A DNA stretch of 64,000 nucleotides from Saussurea involucrata (Eukaryota; Streptophyta; Magnoliopsida; Asterales; Asteraceae): assembly GCA_033807775.1 (NCBI GenBank), contig CM066313.1:64030484-64094483 (forward strand). Reading direction: 5' to 3'. Numbering within the stretch: position 1 is the first letter of the stretch; the number at the start of each line of letters is the position of its first letter. Below are positions 22,795 through 35,267 of the stretch, piece by piece. The notes under the pieces were generated by a model that saw only the letters and a program-made list of their open reading frames with translations, was not told the DNA's origin and searched no databases. The position numbers and the translations under genes are program-made.

Positions 22795-23225
22795 TGCATA
22801 TATGAATTTTGTAGTAAGTGCATATATGCAAGTTTGATATGTGCATATATGAAAATGTGAAATGATGGAATTATTTTTTTCGTGTTACAATTGCGTATAT
22901 GCAATTTGAGATGTATGCATATATGCTTCATGCGTAAAGATTACGTATATACAGTTTTATTAAGTGCATATATGCAACTCTCTAATGTGCATATATGCAA
23001 CTTATGGAATGTGCGTATATGCAACTTATGGAATGTGCGTATATGCAAATTATGGAATGTGCATATATGCAAATGGTTTGAATGTGCATATGTGGAAATT
23101 ATGATAAGTGCATATGTGGAAATTATGATAAGTGCATATATGCAGTAATTAGACTTGTTGGTTGTATCTTTCAAGAATGAAGATGGTGGCTTGTGCATTT
23201 ATGAAGCATTAAGACGTGCATATAC
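22795..23225 (+). repeat. CATATATG-core palindrome array in intron 1
   Basis: About fourteen variants of GTGCATATATGCAA occur here. From 22965 to 23080 they lie in a tandem unit of 22-24 bp containing CTTATGGAAT. The same core is found at lower density in the later intron at 24780-25050. Confidence 0.85.
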
Positions 23226-26200
23226 GAGATTTGAACATGTGCATTTATCATTTACAATTGCAAATTTATATACACAACTCTTTACTATATTGTACCAGAA
23301 GTTTGACAAAATTTATATCTAATAACAATGAATAGAAACACCGCAAACAAAAGCGTGGACCAGGAGTTCGCTACTAGATCATATTGCAAAAAAAGGTTAA
23401 CATGAACGCACTTAAAACTTTATTGAATTTTAAGAAAATATTATTATAAATAAACATATATAAGACATTGTATTGAACACACAGGTAAGGGTGGCATGGT
23501 TTGTTCAAAAGCAGATGCAAATCGACCTGGGGGAATGATATCCAAGAAGGTAAAATTCCTAAATCAAATAGTGTCATGGTGTATATTGAAAGTTTTTGTA
23601 ATAACAACTAGCATTGTTTAACATTAGCAAACACAGACAATGACTTCGTAACTCAACCACGAGCACAACCTAAAGTGGTTGTGCAGAAGGGAAAGAAGGA
23701 ACGCAAAATGGCACAAAAGAAGGAATCGAAGGTTCCCAAACAACCTTTCGGATTGAGAACTAGAACATCACCAAAACCATTGTTTGACGCAGTGAAGGTA
23801 TTGACTGACACACAAAAAGATGCTACCATAGACATGGGAATGGAATCGCTGCTTTGTATGAAAGTGGATGGAGTGCCATCAAAAATTGGGTTTTACGTGG
23901 TCGACAACTTTAACCCGACACGTATGGAGCTAAAGCTAAGAAATGACAAAATCCCAATAACAATCGAGTCAATTCATAAAGTACTCGGGATTCCGATTGG
24001 GGGGATAGACTTGATGGAGACTGATCCAGTAAGTGAAGCGGATGACATGACTGAACTTTGGTTAAAGCAATTCACTAAAAAGGAATTACCCCAAAAGACG
24101 TCGCAGATGCCATAAAAAGATCAACTGATGGAGGAGTAACGTTCAGACTTAATTTTTTGGTTCTTGTAATAAACACTTTGGCAGAGTGTGGTAGAACAGG
24201 ATACTGTCATGTATCGTTTCTATCACATATAAGAGGCATACACATGATAAGTCAAATAAACTGGTGCAAATATGTGTATGACATGTTAGCGGTAAGCAAG
24301 CAAAAATGGAAAAGGGACAGCCATTTGTCGTTCTATGCCGGTCCACTCACTTATCTAACGGTAAACATGTTAAACTACACTTCTTCTATTAAATTAGTTT
24401 GTTAAATTAATGTTTAACTTTTTAATTTCGTTATGGATTTACGCGTTCATTTGGTGCATGCAGCTTTTGTACGTTGAGTCGACATCGTGTCCCAACGTAC
24501 AGACACTGAACAGTGACAATGCGTTAGGGAAATGGACGCTAGATATACTAAGGGATAGGAAGGAGGAAGAGTTATCAAAAGGTGGTTTTGGTTCCACTCC
24601 ATTGATCAATGATGGATCTGAACAAGCAATAACAAGTGGACCTGAGACAGCTATAAATGCGGATGAGGCAAGGGAGAAACGTAGAAAGGTATTTGTTTCA
24701 AACTGTTATAACACGTGCACTTCAGTTTCATGTATGAAAGTTGACACACATTCACGGTTTAAACTTTAACAAAACCTGTTAGTGCATATAGGCTTTACAC
24801 ATAGATTTATGATGTGCATGTTTAGACATATTAATAGTTGAGCATATGTGCATTTGTTGGACATTTAGTTTATGAGTAATATTAAACTTTAGAAAAACTT
24901 CATGCATGTGCACGTATGGAAATTTATGCATGTTAAATACATATACATGTGCATATATGAAACTAAAGCCAGTAAACAATGTATTGTTTGAATATGATTG
25001 CTTGCACATAACTTGTTTGTTTAGTCCTACAGTGTATTGTGCATATATGCTTTTTTTCAGTGTTTAGTTATTTTTTCTGATTTCTAACATTGTAGGAGTT
25101 AAAAAGGGCAATGGACGACCGGATACTTGAAATCGCGGGGCAAAAAATGGATGCGGACATAGAGTTAGCACAAGCAATTTCAGAATACCCCGACGACCCG
25201 GATTTCGAGGTTTATAAGTTGGAGTTGGCAAGCATTTTCAAAAACAGCAAGTGGAAAGTGACTGATGAGGATATAGAACAACAGAGTCAACCGAACCAAA
25301 CAATGACGACACCAGTGGTAACAACAAAACCTGTTCAGAGATGTTTTTACACCTTCGGAGGAACAAAGAAGTCAGCAACAATACCACTTCAACAGTCGGT
25401 GTCAACATCAAGCGGACCGATGTGTGAAAATATCGAGGATCCTGTGCTGACCGATAATACCCCCGAAGCAATTTTTACAAATACTGATAAAGGAAAAGGC
25501 GTGATATCCGGAACAGAAACAACTGCTGGAAGTGTGAAACGGAAAAACTCTGACCAACAATTAATAGCGATGGGGGACGTGGATGCACCGAACTTCAAAA
25601 TCGGCATAGACTCCCCAAAGAGGAAGGACAAGAATGATGAAAGACAGCCAGAGCAGGGAAGATGTAGCAAGAGACTGAAAAAGTTGGGAGAAAAGATTCG
25701 TTCACCATATGTTCGGCGACCGGTTACATTTGATGTTTCGGTGGACGAATCTCGGGTACAAGATTGGGTTATGAGTGGAATAGGAGGAACACAGTAAGTT
25801 TACAGATCTAATACAATACATTATTATCGTTTAACATACATTTTAAATGCTTTTTTAAATAATGTTTATATGGGTTGGTATGCAGTGAACTGATGTTTTT
25901 AGGTCGAAATTCAAAGACGTTAGATCGGATACAGATGATGAGTCTTGCATTTGAATCAGAAGTGAACAGTGAAGTAATAGATGCGTGGTCTTGTGTGCTG
26001 AACGATGAAGAACGGTTGCGGAGTAATGAATCCCCTCGAAGATTGTTCTTTGCAACGGATGTGGCAGTAAGACAATATACGTACTATCACGTATTAATAA
26101 CTTATAATTGCTGTCAAAAAATTAGTATTACATACTACTAGTGTGAACTGAATGGTACACTAACAAACAATTACAGTTAAATCATATCATGCTGGATGAC

Positions 26201-27204
26201 GAACTGGACGAAGAAAAAAGGTATGAGAGTTTCAAATTAATGACAAATCGTTGGGGGCATTGGGACAATCAGATGAACAATATGACAAATGTGGACTTGG
26301 TAAGCACTCTCAAAAACCTACGTTACTATCATATAGTGAGAATGTTAAAAAATTATTACTAAACAAATTAACATCATATATCTATGTAGGTGTTTTTCCC
26401 TGTTGTAGTACCACCATTCTACTATTTGATCGTTGTGAACCTTAAGAATCCAGCGTTTATAGTTATAGACACGGAGGAGCGTGAAGGTAGAATAGCACAG
26501 TTGGATGACAAATATGCATATTCGTTGGTAATGTTAATATATGAACTTTGATTTATTAATCATCAATCCAAATGTGTTACTTATATTAATGTAATGTTTT
26601 TCTTTTATTAACAGCAACTCATGATGACCATGCATCTACACAAAGTGGGATACATGCAATATCAACAGTTTGAGGAAATGTTGCCAATAAAGTTTAAAGT
26701 ACGATGGCAAATGACAAAAAATCAAATCGACCAAGGCGTTGCATTGATGAGGAACATGGAGACATACATGGGTGAGGAACGAAACAAATGGGTAAACGGC
26801 CTGTATAAGGAGAGCACCAAACAGAAAAACCAACTCAGGCAACTGCGGTCAAAGTATGTCACGAAGATATTGATGAGTGAGGCGAACCTCAAGAAACACG
26901 TGATACCGATGGAGGTGGCCAAGTTTCACGAAAAGCAGGAAAAGACAAATTTAGTTGGCAAATAGTTGATAAGGTGGAAATCATTGGTTGATTGAATAGT
27001 TGTGCTTAAAAAATAGGTTTATTTTTGGTTGTGGTTGCAGTGCGTGTTAAAACACTATTGGGTTAGATTTTTGGATACTGATTGTTGCATCGTGTGTTAA
27101 CACAGTTTTTGGTTAGATTTTTGGATATTTATCGTTTTGGTTTAATCAGTATGATTGGGTTATGATAGTGGGCTTAACATTCTCAGTATATGCTAGTAAC
27201 GTAG

Positions 27205-27575
27205 TTCTAATAAGTGCATATATGCACATATCATAATGTGCATATATGCTATTCTCTGATATGCTTGTTGTGGGTGTAAAATATGCATATATGCACTTTT
27301 GATATGTGCATATATGAACTTGCAAAATGTGCATATACGCACTTATGATATGTGCATATATGCAATTTTGATATGTGCATATATGCAATTTTGATATGTG
27401 CCTATATGCTGCATGTGTAAAATTTACATAACTGCAGATCTAATAAGTGCATATACGCAATTCTCTAATGTGCATACATGTTATTATCTGATATGAATGT
27501 TGTGGGTGTAAAATATGCATATATGCATATATGCAATTTTGATATGTATATGAATTCTGTAAAATGTGCATATAT
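27205..27575. repeat. CATATATG-core palindrome array between the convergent genes
   Basis: About a dozen GTGCATATATGCA variants lie between the stop of the Ulp1-like gene (26965) and the end of the transposase gene (27847), in units of about 21-25 bp. This is the intergenic 3' region of both genes. Confidence 0.85.
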
Positions 27576-27846
27576 GCATATCAAGCATAAGTGAAAAATT
27601 GGGTATACGAATTCTGTGAAAGTAAGTACATATTGGAAAAACATATATGAGAACTGACGATAATTCTTTGATACTTGTATGTTTTTTATTAATACGGTCT
27701 AAAACATAAAACAAGTTATTCAATGACATGAATATGTCGAAACCAAAACAAACAACATAAACAATGCAAAGTTTGTTACCAAAACAAAAAATAATAAAGA
27801 TCCGACGTCCAATCATTAAAATAAAACAAAGTAACTAACATATGAA

Positions 27847-30800
27847 TCAAGATCGAGCTACTGACGAACAATTGCAAGAATCATGACCGTTAGACTGCCC
27901 ACATTTCTTACATTTGCGTTTCGGCTGCTTACTCTTCGACTGAATCCTCTCAGAAATACTTATCAACCGTTTACCCGTGCCACATCCCTTGTTTCTAAGA
28001 CCACTCGGGGGTACTATATCCACATCATTTGGAACTGAAACATCGTAATACTCAGTAATTGCATCCATCTTCTGCTGTGATGGATGTTCATACGGTAACT
28101 GGGACCTTGCCTCGTTCTTGAAGTTTCCAAGTACTTCATTTAGCTTAACTAACAATGGTTTATCGTTGCGGACTAGACTTACAATGTCATCAATTGTGGA
28201 ATACGCACCGGTTAACAATTTCTCTTTCACCGGATCAGACTCGCCATACCTAACACGAGCGCTCTGTAGTTGCACAGGAACCAACTCCCGGGTCCATCTT
28301 CGCAAAACATATTGATCAGGTATGGAATCTACCGGCTCAGTGATCAGTACTTTCAGTGCACGTCGACATAAAAAACCATTCCGTATAAAGAATTTGCATT
28401 CACAATCAGCATTGTTAATTGAAACTCAGCGTGATACCTAACCAACAATACAAAAAAACAAACAATAAATAACACAAACGAATTATATAGAAATAAAAAC
28501 TTAAAAACTAAGCTGGGACAAATACCTTGTACAAAATCTTCATTTCAGACAACTTATTCTTGTGACTAATGACATAATTCTTCGTATCGCCTAAAAGTTC
28601 GACAGTCTCAATTCCACACCTCAACATCGCCTTCTTTATCTGTTTTTGGAAATCCCTAAAAATTTTCCGCGTGTACAACCTTGCAGCATGAGATTCAATT
28701 GGATATGAACTAATTAATTGTGGAAACGTATTCCTCGTGACGTTCTCCTTAAATGATTGCGTGTCTCGTTGCTTCTCAATTGCATTATCATAATTAATAT
28801 GAAACTTAACGAGGTCATAGTGGAATGCAAGATATATGTTGAAAAATGCATTTGCACTCTCAGATCTGGACGTGGTTCTCATAAGACCCGACATAGGATT
28901 ATCTTTATAAAACGCCGGAATCCATGAATGACGAATAGCATACATATCTCTGAACCAATCCTCGTCAGCAAGGTCATATTCTTGAATCATACTGTTCCAC
29001 TGAATCTCAAAATCTTCAGGACTAATATGAAAATTCCAGACAAGTTTGTTTATTGCCCGCTTAAAATTAGGATTCACGTTTAAGGCGGCACTTATCTAAA
29101 AAAACGACAAATAACAATTGTAAATATCTTTTTCAAAACATTTATAAAAAAACAAATATAACACATATAAGATAAAAAACAATATCAAAATACCTTGGCA
29201 GGAACCTTTTTCATTATGTGCCACATACATAATCGATGTCTTGATTCAGTGAACACATATGGAACAGCTTGTTTCATAGCTGAACACTGATCCGTTATCA
29301 CGACCAAAGGTTGTCTATCGTAGCATTTCAAAAAGGCCCTCAACACCCACTTATAATTCTCAATTGTCCCCCCGGCAATCAACGCAGAACCGACTACAAC
29401 AGAACTTTTATGATTATCTACGGCCAAAAAAGGGACAAATGACATTGCATGCCTGAAAAAAAACGAACAACATACAAATAAAAAACACCGATAATACAAA
29501 AATGGTTCAATGTATAAACAAAACTTACTCGTTCATCCGGTAAGTAGCATCAAAGGAAATTACGTCTCCAAACTCTCTATAATTAAGTTGAGCAACTTCA
29601 TCGGCCCAGAAAATGGCATGTAACTCACGTTCGTCACACTTGTACTAAAAAAAATACTCGCTTTTTATATCCTTACGGTTTGACAACTTATTGATAAGCA
29701 TCTTCGCATCCTTATTCCCAACAAATAACCCAACATCTCTCTTAAAATTCTGGTACTCAACAACACTACACCTATTATGTTCAAACCCACCCTTCAACGC
29801 AGTTTGTATTCTATGCGCCCTTGTTGCACCCAACTTATAACTAGAACTATTCAAAACATTCCTATAATCAGTGTACTGCATTTTCCTGTTCTTACGTGAA
29901 AATCTACGATCGTTATTATTAAACAAAACATGATTATGAGCTTCAACAAATGCGTATACCTCGTATTGAGTCTTGTCCTTCAATAAATGGATTTTAATGC
30001 ATGCATTGCACCCTGACCGTTTAACATTAGAGTTTCGGTAACGCCTATCACCAGGACCTAACTCAAGCGAATCGAAAAACTTCTTCTTTGGAATACCTTC
30101 TTTACTGCAAACAAACCATCTAGTCTGTATAATCCCATCCGTATTTGTCTTTTTGGCATTCAACCTTACATCAAATCCCGCAAAATCTGCATACGTCCTG
30201 TAAAATGACTCGGCTTCTTGGTAAGATGAAAAACCATCGTTCACCTTTGGTTTAAACTGAACAGGAACATTGGGAATCCATAACTTTGAACCATCAACTG
30301 TCTCGATGACCTCATCTTGTGCTTCAACATCTGGAAGACAAAATGAAATTGAACATGCAGGCATAAAAAAATTTAGGTCATCATAGTAGTAGAAGTAGAA
30401 TAAACAGTACAAAAAACACTGCATTGCATATATGCACAAACATTGTATAAATAATATGTGTAGTTGTTCCTATACCAGAAACTAAATTAAACAATACATA
30501 AACTACTGCATTGCATGTATGCAGAATCATTACATAAATAATAATTATTATTGTTCCTATAGCAAACTAAAAATGCTTTACGTCACATAATACAAGTTAA
30601 TGTAATAAATTAAAAATATTAAAAAATTTACAAAAATTTACAAAAAAAAAGCATTTGAATGGAGATTTATAATTCCATCATCATCGAAAAATACCGCACA
30701 TAATAATTAACAAAAACGAACACCATAACGCGAAACGCTACAGAAACCCTAACTTAGAACGCCTAACAATACCAATAATTAAAATTAAAATACAAAAAAA

Positions 30801-31043
30801 CAAACCTACAGAATCTTCATCGTTGATCGGCTCTTCAACATTACTCCACGGTGTCGGGTTACAATCATCAACATCATCAAAATCAAAGTCTCCAACACTG
30901 CGGGTCTGCACATGGGTACTAACCTGTGTAAGAACACCATCCTTCACCAAAGTTTGTTCTTCGATATCGTTGGAATAATCATTCTAATTAGAAACCGAAG
31001 ACCGAAACATTGAAACACCGCTTTCTTCTTGAGTAGAATTCAT
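27847..31043 (-). pseudogene. mudrA/FAR1-type MULE transposase, broken by nonsense codons
   Basis: Exons on the minus strand: 31043-30806, 30330-29529, 29452-29194, 29095-28526 and about 28438-27847. Exon 2 holds the FAR1-type zinc-binding domain (YADFAGFDVRLNAKK, RSGCNACIK, EAHNHVL). The DDE core is spread over three exons: SFDATYR has the first Asp, VITDQC the second, and EIQWNSMIQEY the Glu, followed by RHSWIPAF and RSESANAFF. Exon 5 has the SWIM region (CECKFF..LCRRAL, where the family has C-x-H) and a C-terminal CKKCGQSNGHDSCNC knuckle. TAG codons at 30984-30986 and 29645-29647 interrupt it. The related copy at 4563 has CAG at the first site. A further frame problem lies just before the SWIM motif. 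It cuts and pastes the element when intact; this copy is unlikely to work. Confidence 0.85.
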
Positions 31044-31411
31044 GATCGATTATGAACGAACCAGTAAAATCTGGAAAATATTATTAATGATATGATAATA
31101 TTAAGAAAAAAGATGGATCGATTATGAAGGAACCATTAAAAACTGGAAAAGATTTATTAATGATATGATAAGATTAAGAAAAGAGATGATGAAGATTATC
31201 TTTAATATTAAACTAAAATATATTCAAAACTGCCATGTATTGGAGGCGTGAATCATGCAACCATAACTTACTGGAAAAAAAAATTCTTCCAGAAATACCC
31301 CTGCCTAAACCGTCCAGAATGTTGCAAAACCAAACTTCATACTTGATTCCTATTGGTTGATAATAGTTAATAGGGTTAATACTAATTTGGGGGTTAACAA
31401 AAGAAGGGCCC

Positions 31412-31625
31412 TATATATATATATATATATATAGAAAGAGCAAGATCACAACAAATAACACCGAGATTTAACGTGGTTCCACTATCGATGTGATAGTGTA
31501 CGTCCACCAAAGGGAGAGAGCAAGAAAATTATTACCAACCGGGAGAGATTACAACGTATTATTGAGATTTTCTCGATCAACTAATCAACTACCAAAATTT
31601 TCCTCGATATATATATATATATATA
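31412..31625 (-). repeat. Copia-1 3' LTR, second fragment
   Basis: AACCGGGAGAGATTACAACG... matches 40489-40583 of the 5' LTR. It also holds about 70 bp (31436-31510) absent from the 5' LTR. It is bounded by (TA)n on both sides. Confidence 0.88.
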
Positions 31626-31804
31626 GGGGTGCTATATTTTGAAACCATTAAAAAATGTTGATTACTATATAGAAGGCTAAGATTAATTCCTAGTTTTTTA
31701 CAAAAAATTCAAATTTTTTATTTTTTAACCTTCCATTAATAAGGCACTAAAGGGCAGTTTCGTCAAATCATTTCTTAGACAATCCGGCTAACGATGGCAA
31801 CAGA

Positions 31805-31998
31805 GATTCAACCTGATCATAATCCCCAAATTCTCTCCACAAACCTAATTCGATTTCCCAATAATCTGCTATAATAATCGAATACCATTTTGTACAACAA
31901 AGATTCAACCAGATCATAATCCCCAAATTCTCTCCATAAACCTGATTCGGTTTCCCAATAATCTTCTATAATAATCGAATACCATTTTGTGCAACCCT
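31805..31998. repeat. 97-bp tandem duplication
   Basis: GATTCAACCTGATCATAATCC at 31805 recurs at 31902 with the following about 90 bp, differing at only a few bases. It lies just upstream of the putative start codon at 32011. Confidence 0.85.
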
Positions 31999-32010
31999 AA
32001 TCAATCGAAA

Positions 32011-32390
32011 ATGGGAGACAGATTCAGAGGTTAGTTTTCAAACTCTTCAGAAAGTTCTTGTTATATCTAATAGTTTCTCTGTTCATATTTTCTAAATAGG
32101 GTTTTCGTTTTGTATTCATCTCAATCATCAGGAGGACGAAAAAGCGAGAGAATAATGCTAAAAAAACTCGTTCTCTCGCTTCAAAAACACTGAATCAGAC
32201 CCGATTCTCATCGATTTAGATGATTTCATCGAAGAACTTCCGTTCCCAGAAGAAAATAATGATGAACAGCAACAACCATTGCATGAACCAGTAGATATGA
32301 TCGTGGATTTTCTCGGAGCCGATGATCCACCAACAATGGAATCGTTTCCTGTTATGATCACAGATACCACATCTAATGAAGGTATTGAAC
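32011..32390 (+). pseudogene. Unknown gene-like exons in the Pack-type candidate
   Basis: ATG 32011 opens MGDRFR up to a donor at about 32030. A second exon from about 32131 reads KKRENNAKKTRSLASK, then an acidic stretch (ILIDLDDFIEELPFPEENND) and further acidic residues up to GT at about 32383. The open, strongly biased acidic frame looks like a true protein part, but I do not recognise the family. The reading phase does not close across the proposed first intron. A later short exon may lie at 33312-33378 (EYLMKELTMDDKKK). It is probably a captured or decayed gene. Confidence 0.35.
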
Positions 32391-34170
32391 TTACATTGTA
32401 CTTTTATTTTCTTAATTTTTTTAGGGAAAATACATTCTCTGTTCTTCATCCACATTTTATGTTCAAAAAGTTAAACAGGGTTTTTATTGTGGAGCATCAT
32501 AAGTGTAAATAGTTATGAACAAGGTTGGGTTTCTTTGTTCAATGATATTGATTTAGAGTAAACAGTTGATGTTGGCCTTTTTTATAAAAAATAAAGAACA
32601 AATGCCACTGATTATGACATCTTGAATCTTAAATCATGAATTATAAGAAAATAAGAATCATGAAATTCCTATTCATGATTCAGTGTCATATGAAGAAAAA
32701 AAGTTGGGTTTCTTTGCACTATTTTAAAAGCTTGAGAAATTAGAAATTCAATATTCTTAATTCAAGTGGGATACCAATTCATGAATTCGTATTACATATG
32801 ACTGTTTTTTTGTTTCCAAAATCATGATTAAACAAATGACATTAACTGATTCTGTAAATGGTTTGCAAAAATTTGGATCAAAATTGTTTAATGATGTTGA
32901 TTTAGAGGCAACTGTAGATGTTGGATTGTTTTTTTAAGACAGAACAAATACCACTGATTAAGGCATCTTCACTATTAAAACATGAGGTAAACTGTAATAA
33001 GGATCATGAATTTATAATCATGATTCTTTGTCATATAAAAGTAATAATCATGATTAAGTAGTACACATGTTCATGATTAAGTGGTACATATAATCAAATA
33101 ATGAATTTGATTCTCAATATCCAACCATTAATAAGTATTTTGTAACTTAAAATGATGATTATGCCAATGTCCAAAAATTGAATCCTAAATCTTAATTATG
33201 AATCATACCTTTTTCTGTTTAGGGAGAAACCTGCTGCATGTTAAAAATTACATTCATGAATCTGGTTGTCAACTAAGCATGTCGACATTCGTTAACTTTA
33301 CTATTTTCAGTTGTGGAATATCTCATGAAAGAGCTGACTATGGATGATAAAAAGAAAGCACCCAACTTATACTGGAGGTATACATTATTTATTACCATTT
33401 AATATTTTAATATGTTTGATATACTTTATATGTATATATAATGGTGTGGAACAGAAAAACATGATGATGTAAAGGTCGAAGAAACTGTTGTTGGCAAGAA
33501 AAAAGGTTCAGATTATTGCTTCTTCACTTCGCATTCATGGCTTCTTGTTTATTGCTCTTTGCTTTTACATCTTTGATCTTACTACAACATTCATAGGATT
33601 ATGCTTCTCGTTTATACCTCTCAAAAGTATGGAGTGTTGCTGGGATAACCAGGATTTTTGTTCTAGTTCCTGCAAGCTGCTCAGGAAATCAGCTTCAACA
33701 TTAGTACTTCGATAACAAAAAAACAATTATGTGGACTACTTGGCATTTCATATGCAATTGATCACCCAAACAGATGATGTGATATTTCTTTGTAGCATTT
33801 GGAAATCGACAGTTCCCTCGTCATCAATCATAATGAAACAACCTTTCAAATTCCTGTGAAGATCTTGTAGCTTTTTGAGAGGGTCGGATCCTTGGGTTGT
33901 GCAGGAGGACCAGGATGAGATAACTCCTGTATTAAATGCCTAAAATATGTATTGGGCATGCCTAATTCCCCTTTGTGTCCAGAGTAATATAGTCAACATG
34001 GTGCTGAAAGTTATTTTTGGTCATCCTTGTAGTGTGAAGAATAAAACGTTGTTGCAATTCTTACAAATGACTCCTTGATTTTGATCTGCAAATAGCAATC
34101 TAGAATCTTGAACCTATAATCTGTTTAAATCTTATACTCTAATGGTTGAGTTTGATGGGGGACTTACATG

Positions 34171-34473
34171 CTATAACTTCATAATTATTAAGTCATTGGC
34201 TACTTCACCATTGTTCTCGTTACATAACAAAGAATCAAACGTCAACGATGAATTCTTTCCATGATCACGAATAGAACATAACGATAGTAGGTAATCATCG
34301 ACAGGATCTTCCGAAACTATTTCATCCACAGTGTTAATCTCGGAACAATCGTTATGAACTTGCGCATCAACCACAATTTTGTTATTAGTTCCATCCATGG
34401 TATACGTTTTTTGGGGTTTCAACTCTTGTCGTTCATGAAAACTATTTACTTGTTTAAATACAGGTTTCAACAT
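34171..34473 (-). CDS. Unknown ORF, about 100 residues
   Basis: An open frame on the minus strand (MDGTNNKIVVDAQVHND, VSEDPVDDYLLSLCS) with ordinary amino-acid composition, lying inside the 3.6 kb element. I do not recognise it. The composition suggests real coding history, perhaps an N-terminal exon of a captured gene, but no adjoining exon was found. Confidence 0.3.
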   Translation of the reverse strand: MLKPVFKQVNSFHERQELKPQKTYTMDGTNNKIVVDAQVHNDCSEINTVDEIVSEDPVDDYLLSLCSIRDHGKNSSLTFDSLLCNENNGEVANDLIIMKL

Positions 34474-34632
34474 TAATGGACAAATCTAAAAAAAATAATA
34501 CATATATATTACAAGGATACTATCCCATGATTATAGGGGATGATAGTAAAAAAAAAGATTGAAAATATTTTATCCTCAATTAGTTAGTAACCATTAAGTT
34601 TAAGTTGCAAGACATCATTGAATTTGCCAATA

Positions 34633-34935
34633 GGGGGTGTTTGGGAGTGCTTATATTTTTAACTTATGCTTATTTGCTTATGTGGTGAGGAAAAGCAGTT
34701 TTTAAAAAGTGTTTGTTAAAAATTGAGGGTAAAAAGGTAATTTGGATAGATAAGGAAATAAGGAGAAGTAAATAAGTAGGTATGGATTGACTTATCAAAA
34801 ACAACTTATTTGTGGTGAGGAGAAGCAAATAAGCACTTTTGATTTTTTCTATCCAAACACTCCAAACTGCTTATTTGCGGTGGGAAGAATCTATAAGCAA
34901 ATAAGTCAAAAATATAAGCACTCCCAAACACCCCC
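34633..34935. mobile_element. 303-bp Tourist-like MITE
   Basis: The ends GGGGGTGTTTGGGAGTGCTTAT are exactly inverted at the right end (reverse complement GGGGGTGTTTGGGAGTGCTTAT). The interior has repeated CTTATTTGC motifs. Flanking trinucleotides are ATA and TTA, so the expected PIF/Harbinger TAA/TTA duplication is not clean. There is no coding capacity. Confidence 0.75.
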
Positions 34936-35267
34936 TTAATACGAATAGAAAAAAAAAGGACGAATACTGAAATTGAAATAGAACCCATTAATGTAGGAGC
35001 ATTAACTAATCCACTAATTCAAAAAAGTTGAATTGTGATTATCCTTACCATAAATTTCGGGTGCATCTATTATGGAAACTTTAAGAAACCAATAGATTAA
35101 AAAAAATTATACAATTAACAAATACCTTAATTACCCTTTAACAATATAGGAACCATCAATTAGTAATAGAAACTAATCTAATGAGATCAACGGTGATGAT
35201 GAAAGTTGCAAAGGTTGCAAGTTATTTAAGGGTTGAAAATAGTCTTCCTCTCTCTCTCTCTCTATAT

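Larger units (their letters stand above)
22504..26965 (+). pseudogene. Ulp1/C48-like gene of the Mutator-like element, catalytic residues lost
   Basis: Nine putative exons: 22504-22639, about 23486-23550, 23627-24360, 24455-24689, 25096-25796, 25886-26068, 26177-26300, 26390-26526 and 26612-26965; splice sites are GT/AG. Exon 3 carries the upstream conserved region typical of plant Ulp1-like transposon proteins (GFYVVDNFNP, IPITIESIHKVLGIPIGG, then NWCKYVYDML and YAGPLTYLT). It has a one-base frameshift near 24080 in AAAAAGG. Exon 5 is a charged linker with a basic KRLKKLGEKIR stretch. Exons 8-9 are the C48 fold (YLIVVNLKNPAFIVID, IDQGVALMRNMETYMG). The family has His before the aromatic run and Cys in DCG; here these are Phe and Gln. 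A SUMO-protease-like fold without protease activity is inferred. Exon 1 begins MGSCFCC. Confidence 0.75.
21879..31411. mobile_element. 9.5 kb two-gene Mutator-like element, Kaonashi-type (mudrA plus Ulp1-like)
   Basis: The left end GGGTCCCTTCCTTTGTTAACC is mirrored at the right end (reverse complement GGGCCCTTCTTTTGTTAACC). Both arms continue with repeated GTTAAC motifs for about 50 bp. Both ends sit directly in (TA)n, so any 9-bp target duplication would be TA-only and invisible. A Ulp1-like gene runs inward from the left on the plus strand and a FAR1/mudrA-type transposase gene runs inward from the right on the minus strand; they converge at about 27 kb. Linkage of a MULE transposase with a Ulp1-like gene is known for Kaonashi (KI) elements. 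It is inserted in the 3' LTR of Copia-1, so it is younger than Copia-1. Confidence 0.88.
31626..35250. mobile_element. 3.6 kb gene-fragment-bearing TIR element (Pack-type candidate)
   Basis: It interrupts the Copia-1 3' LTR between CCTCGA(TA)n at 31605 and (TA)nGACACCACC at 35270. The left end GGGGTGCTATATTTTGAAACC weakly matches the inverted right end (AGGAAGACTATTTTCAACCC), giving about 20 bp of imperfect TIR. It contains gene-like exons with splice sites but no transposase, plus a nested MITE at 34633-34935. Because no autonomous partner is visible, the superfamily is unknown. Confidence 0.55.
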
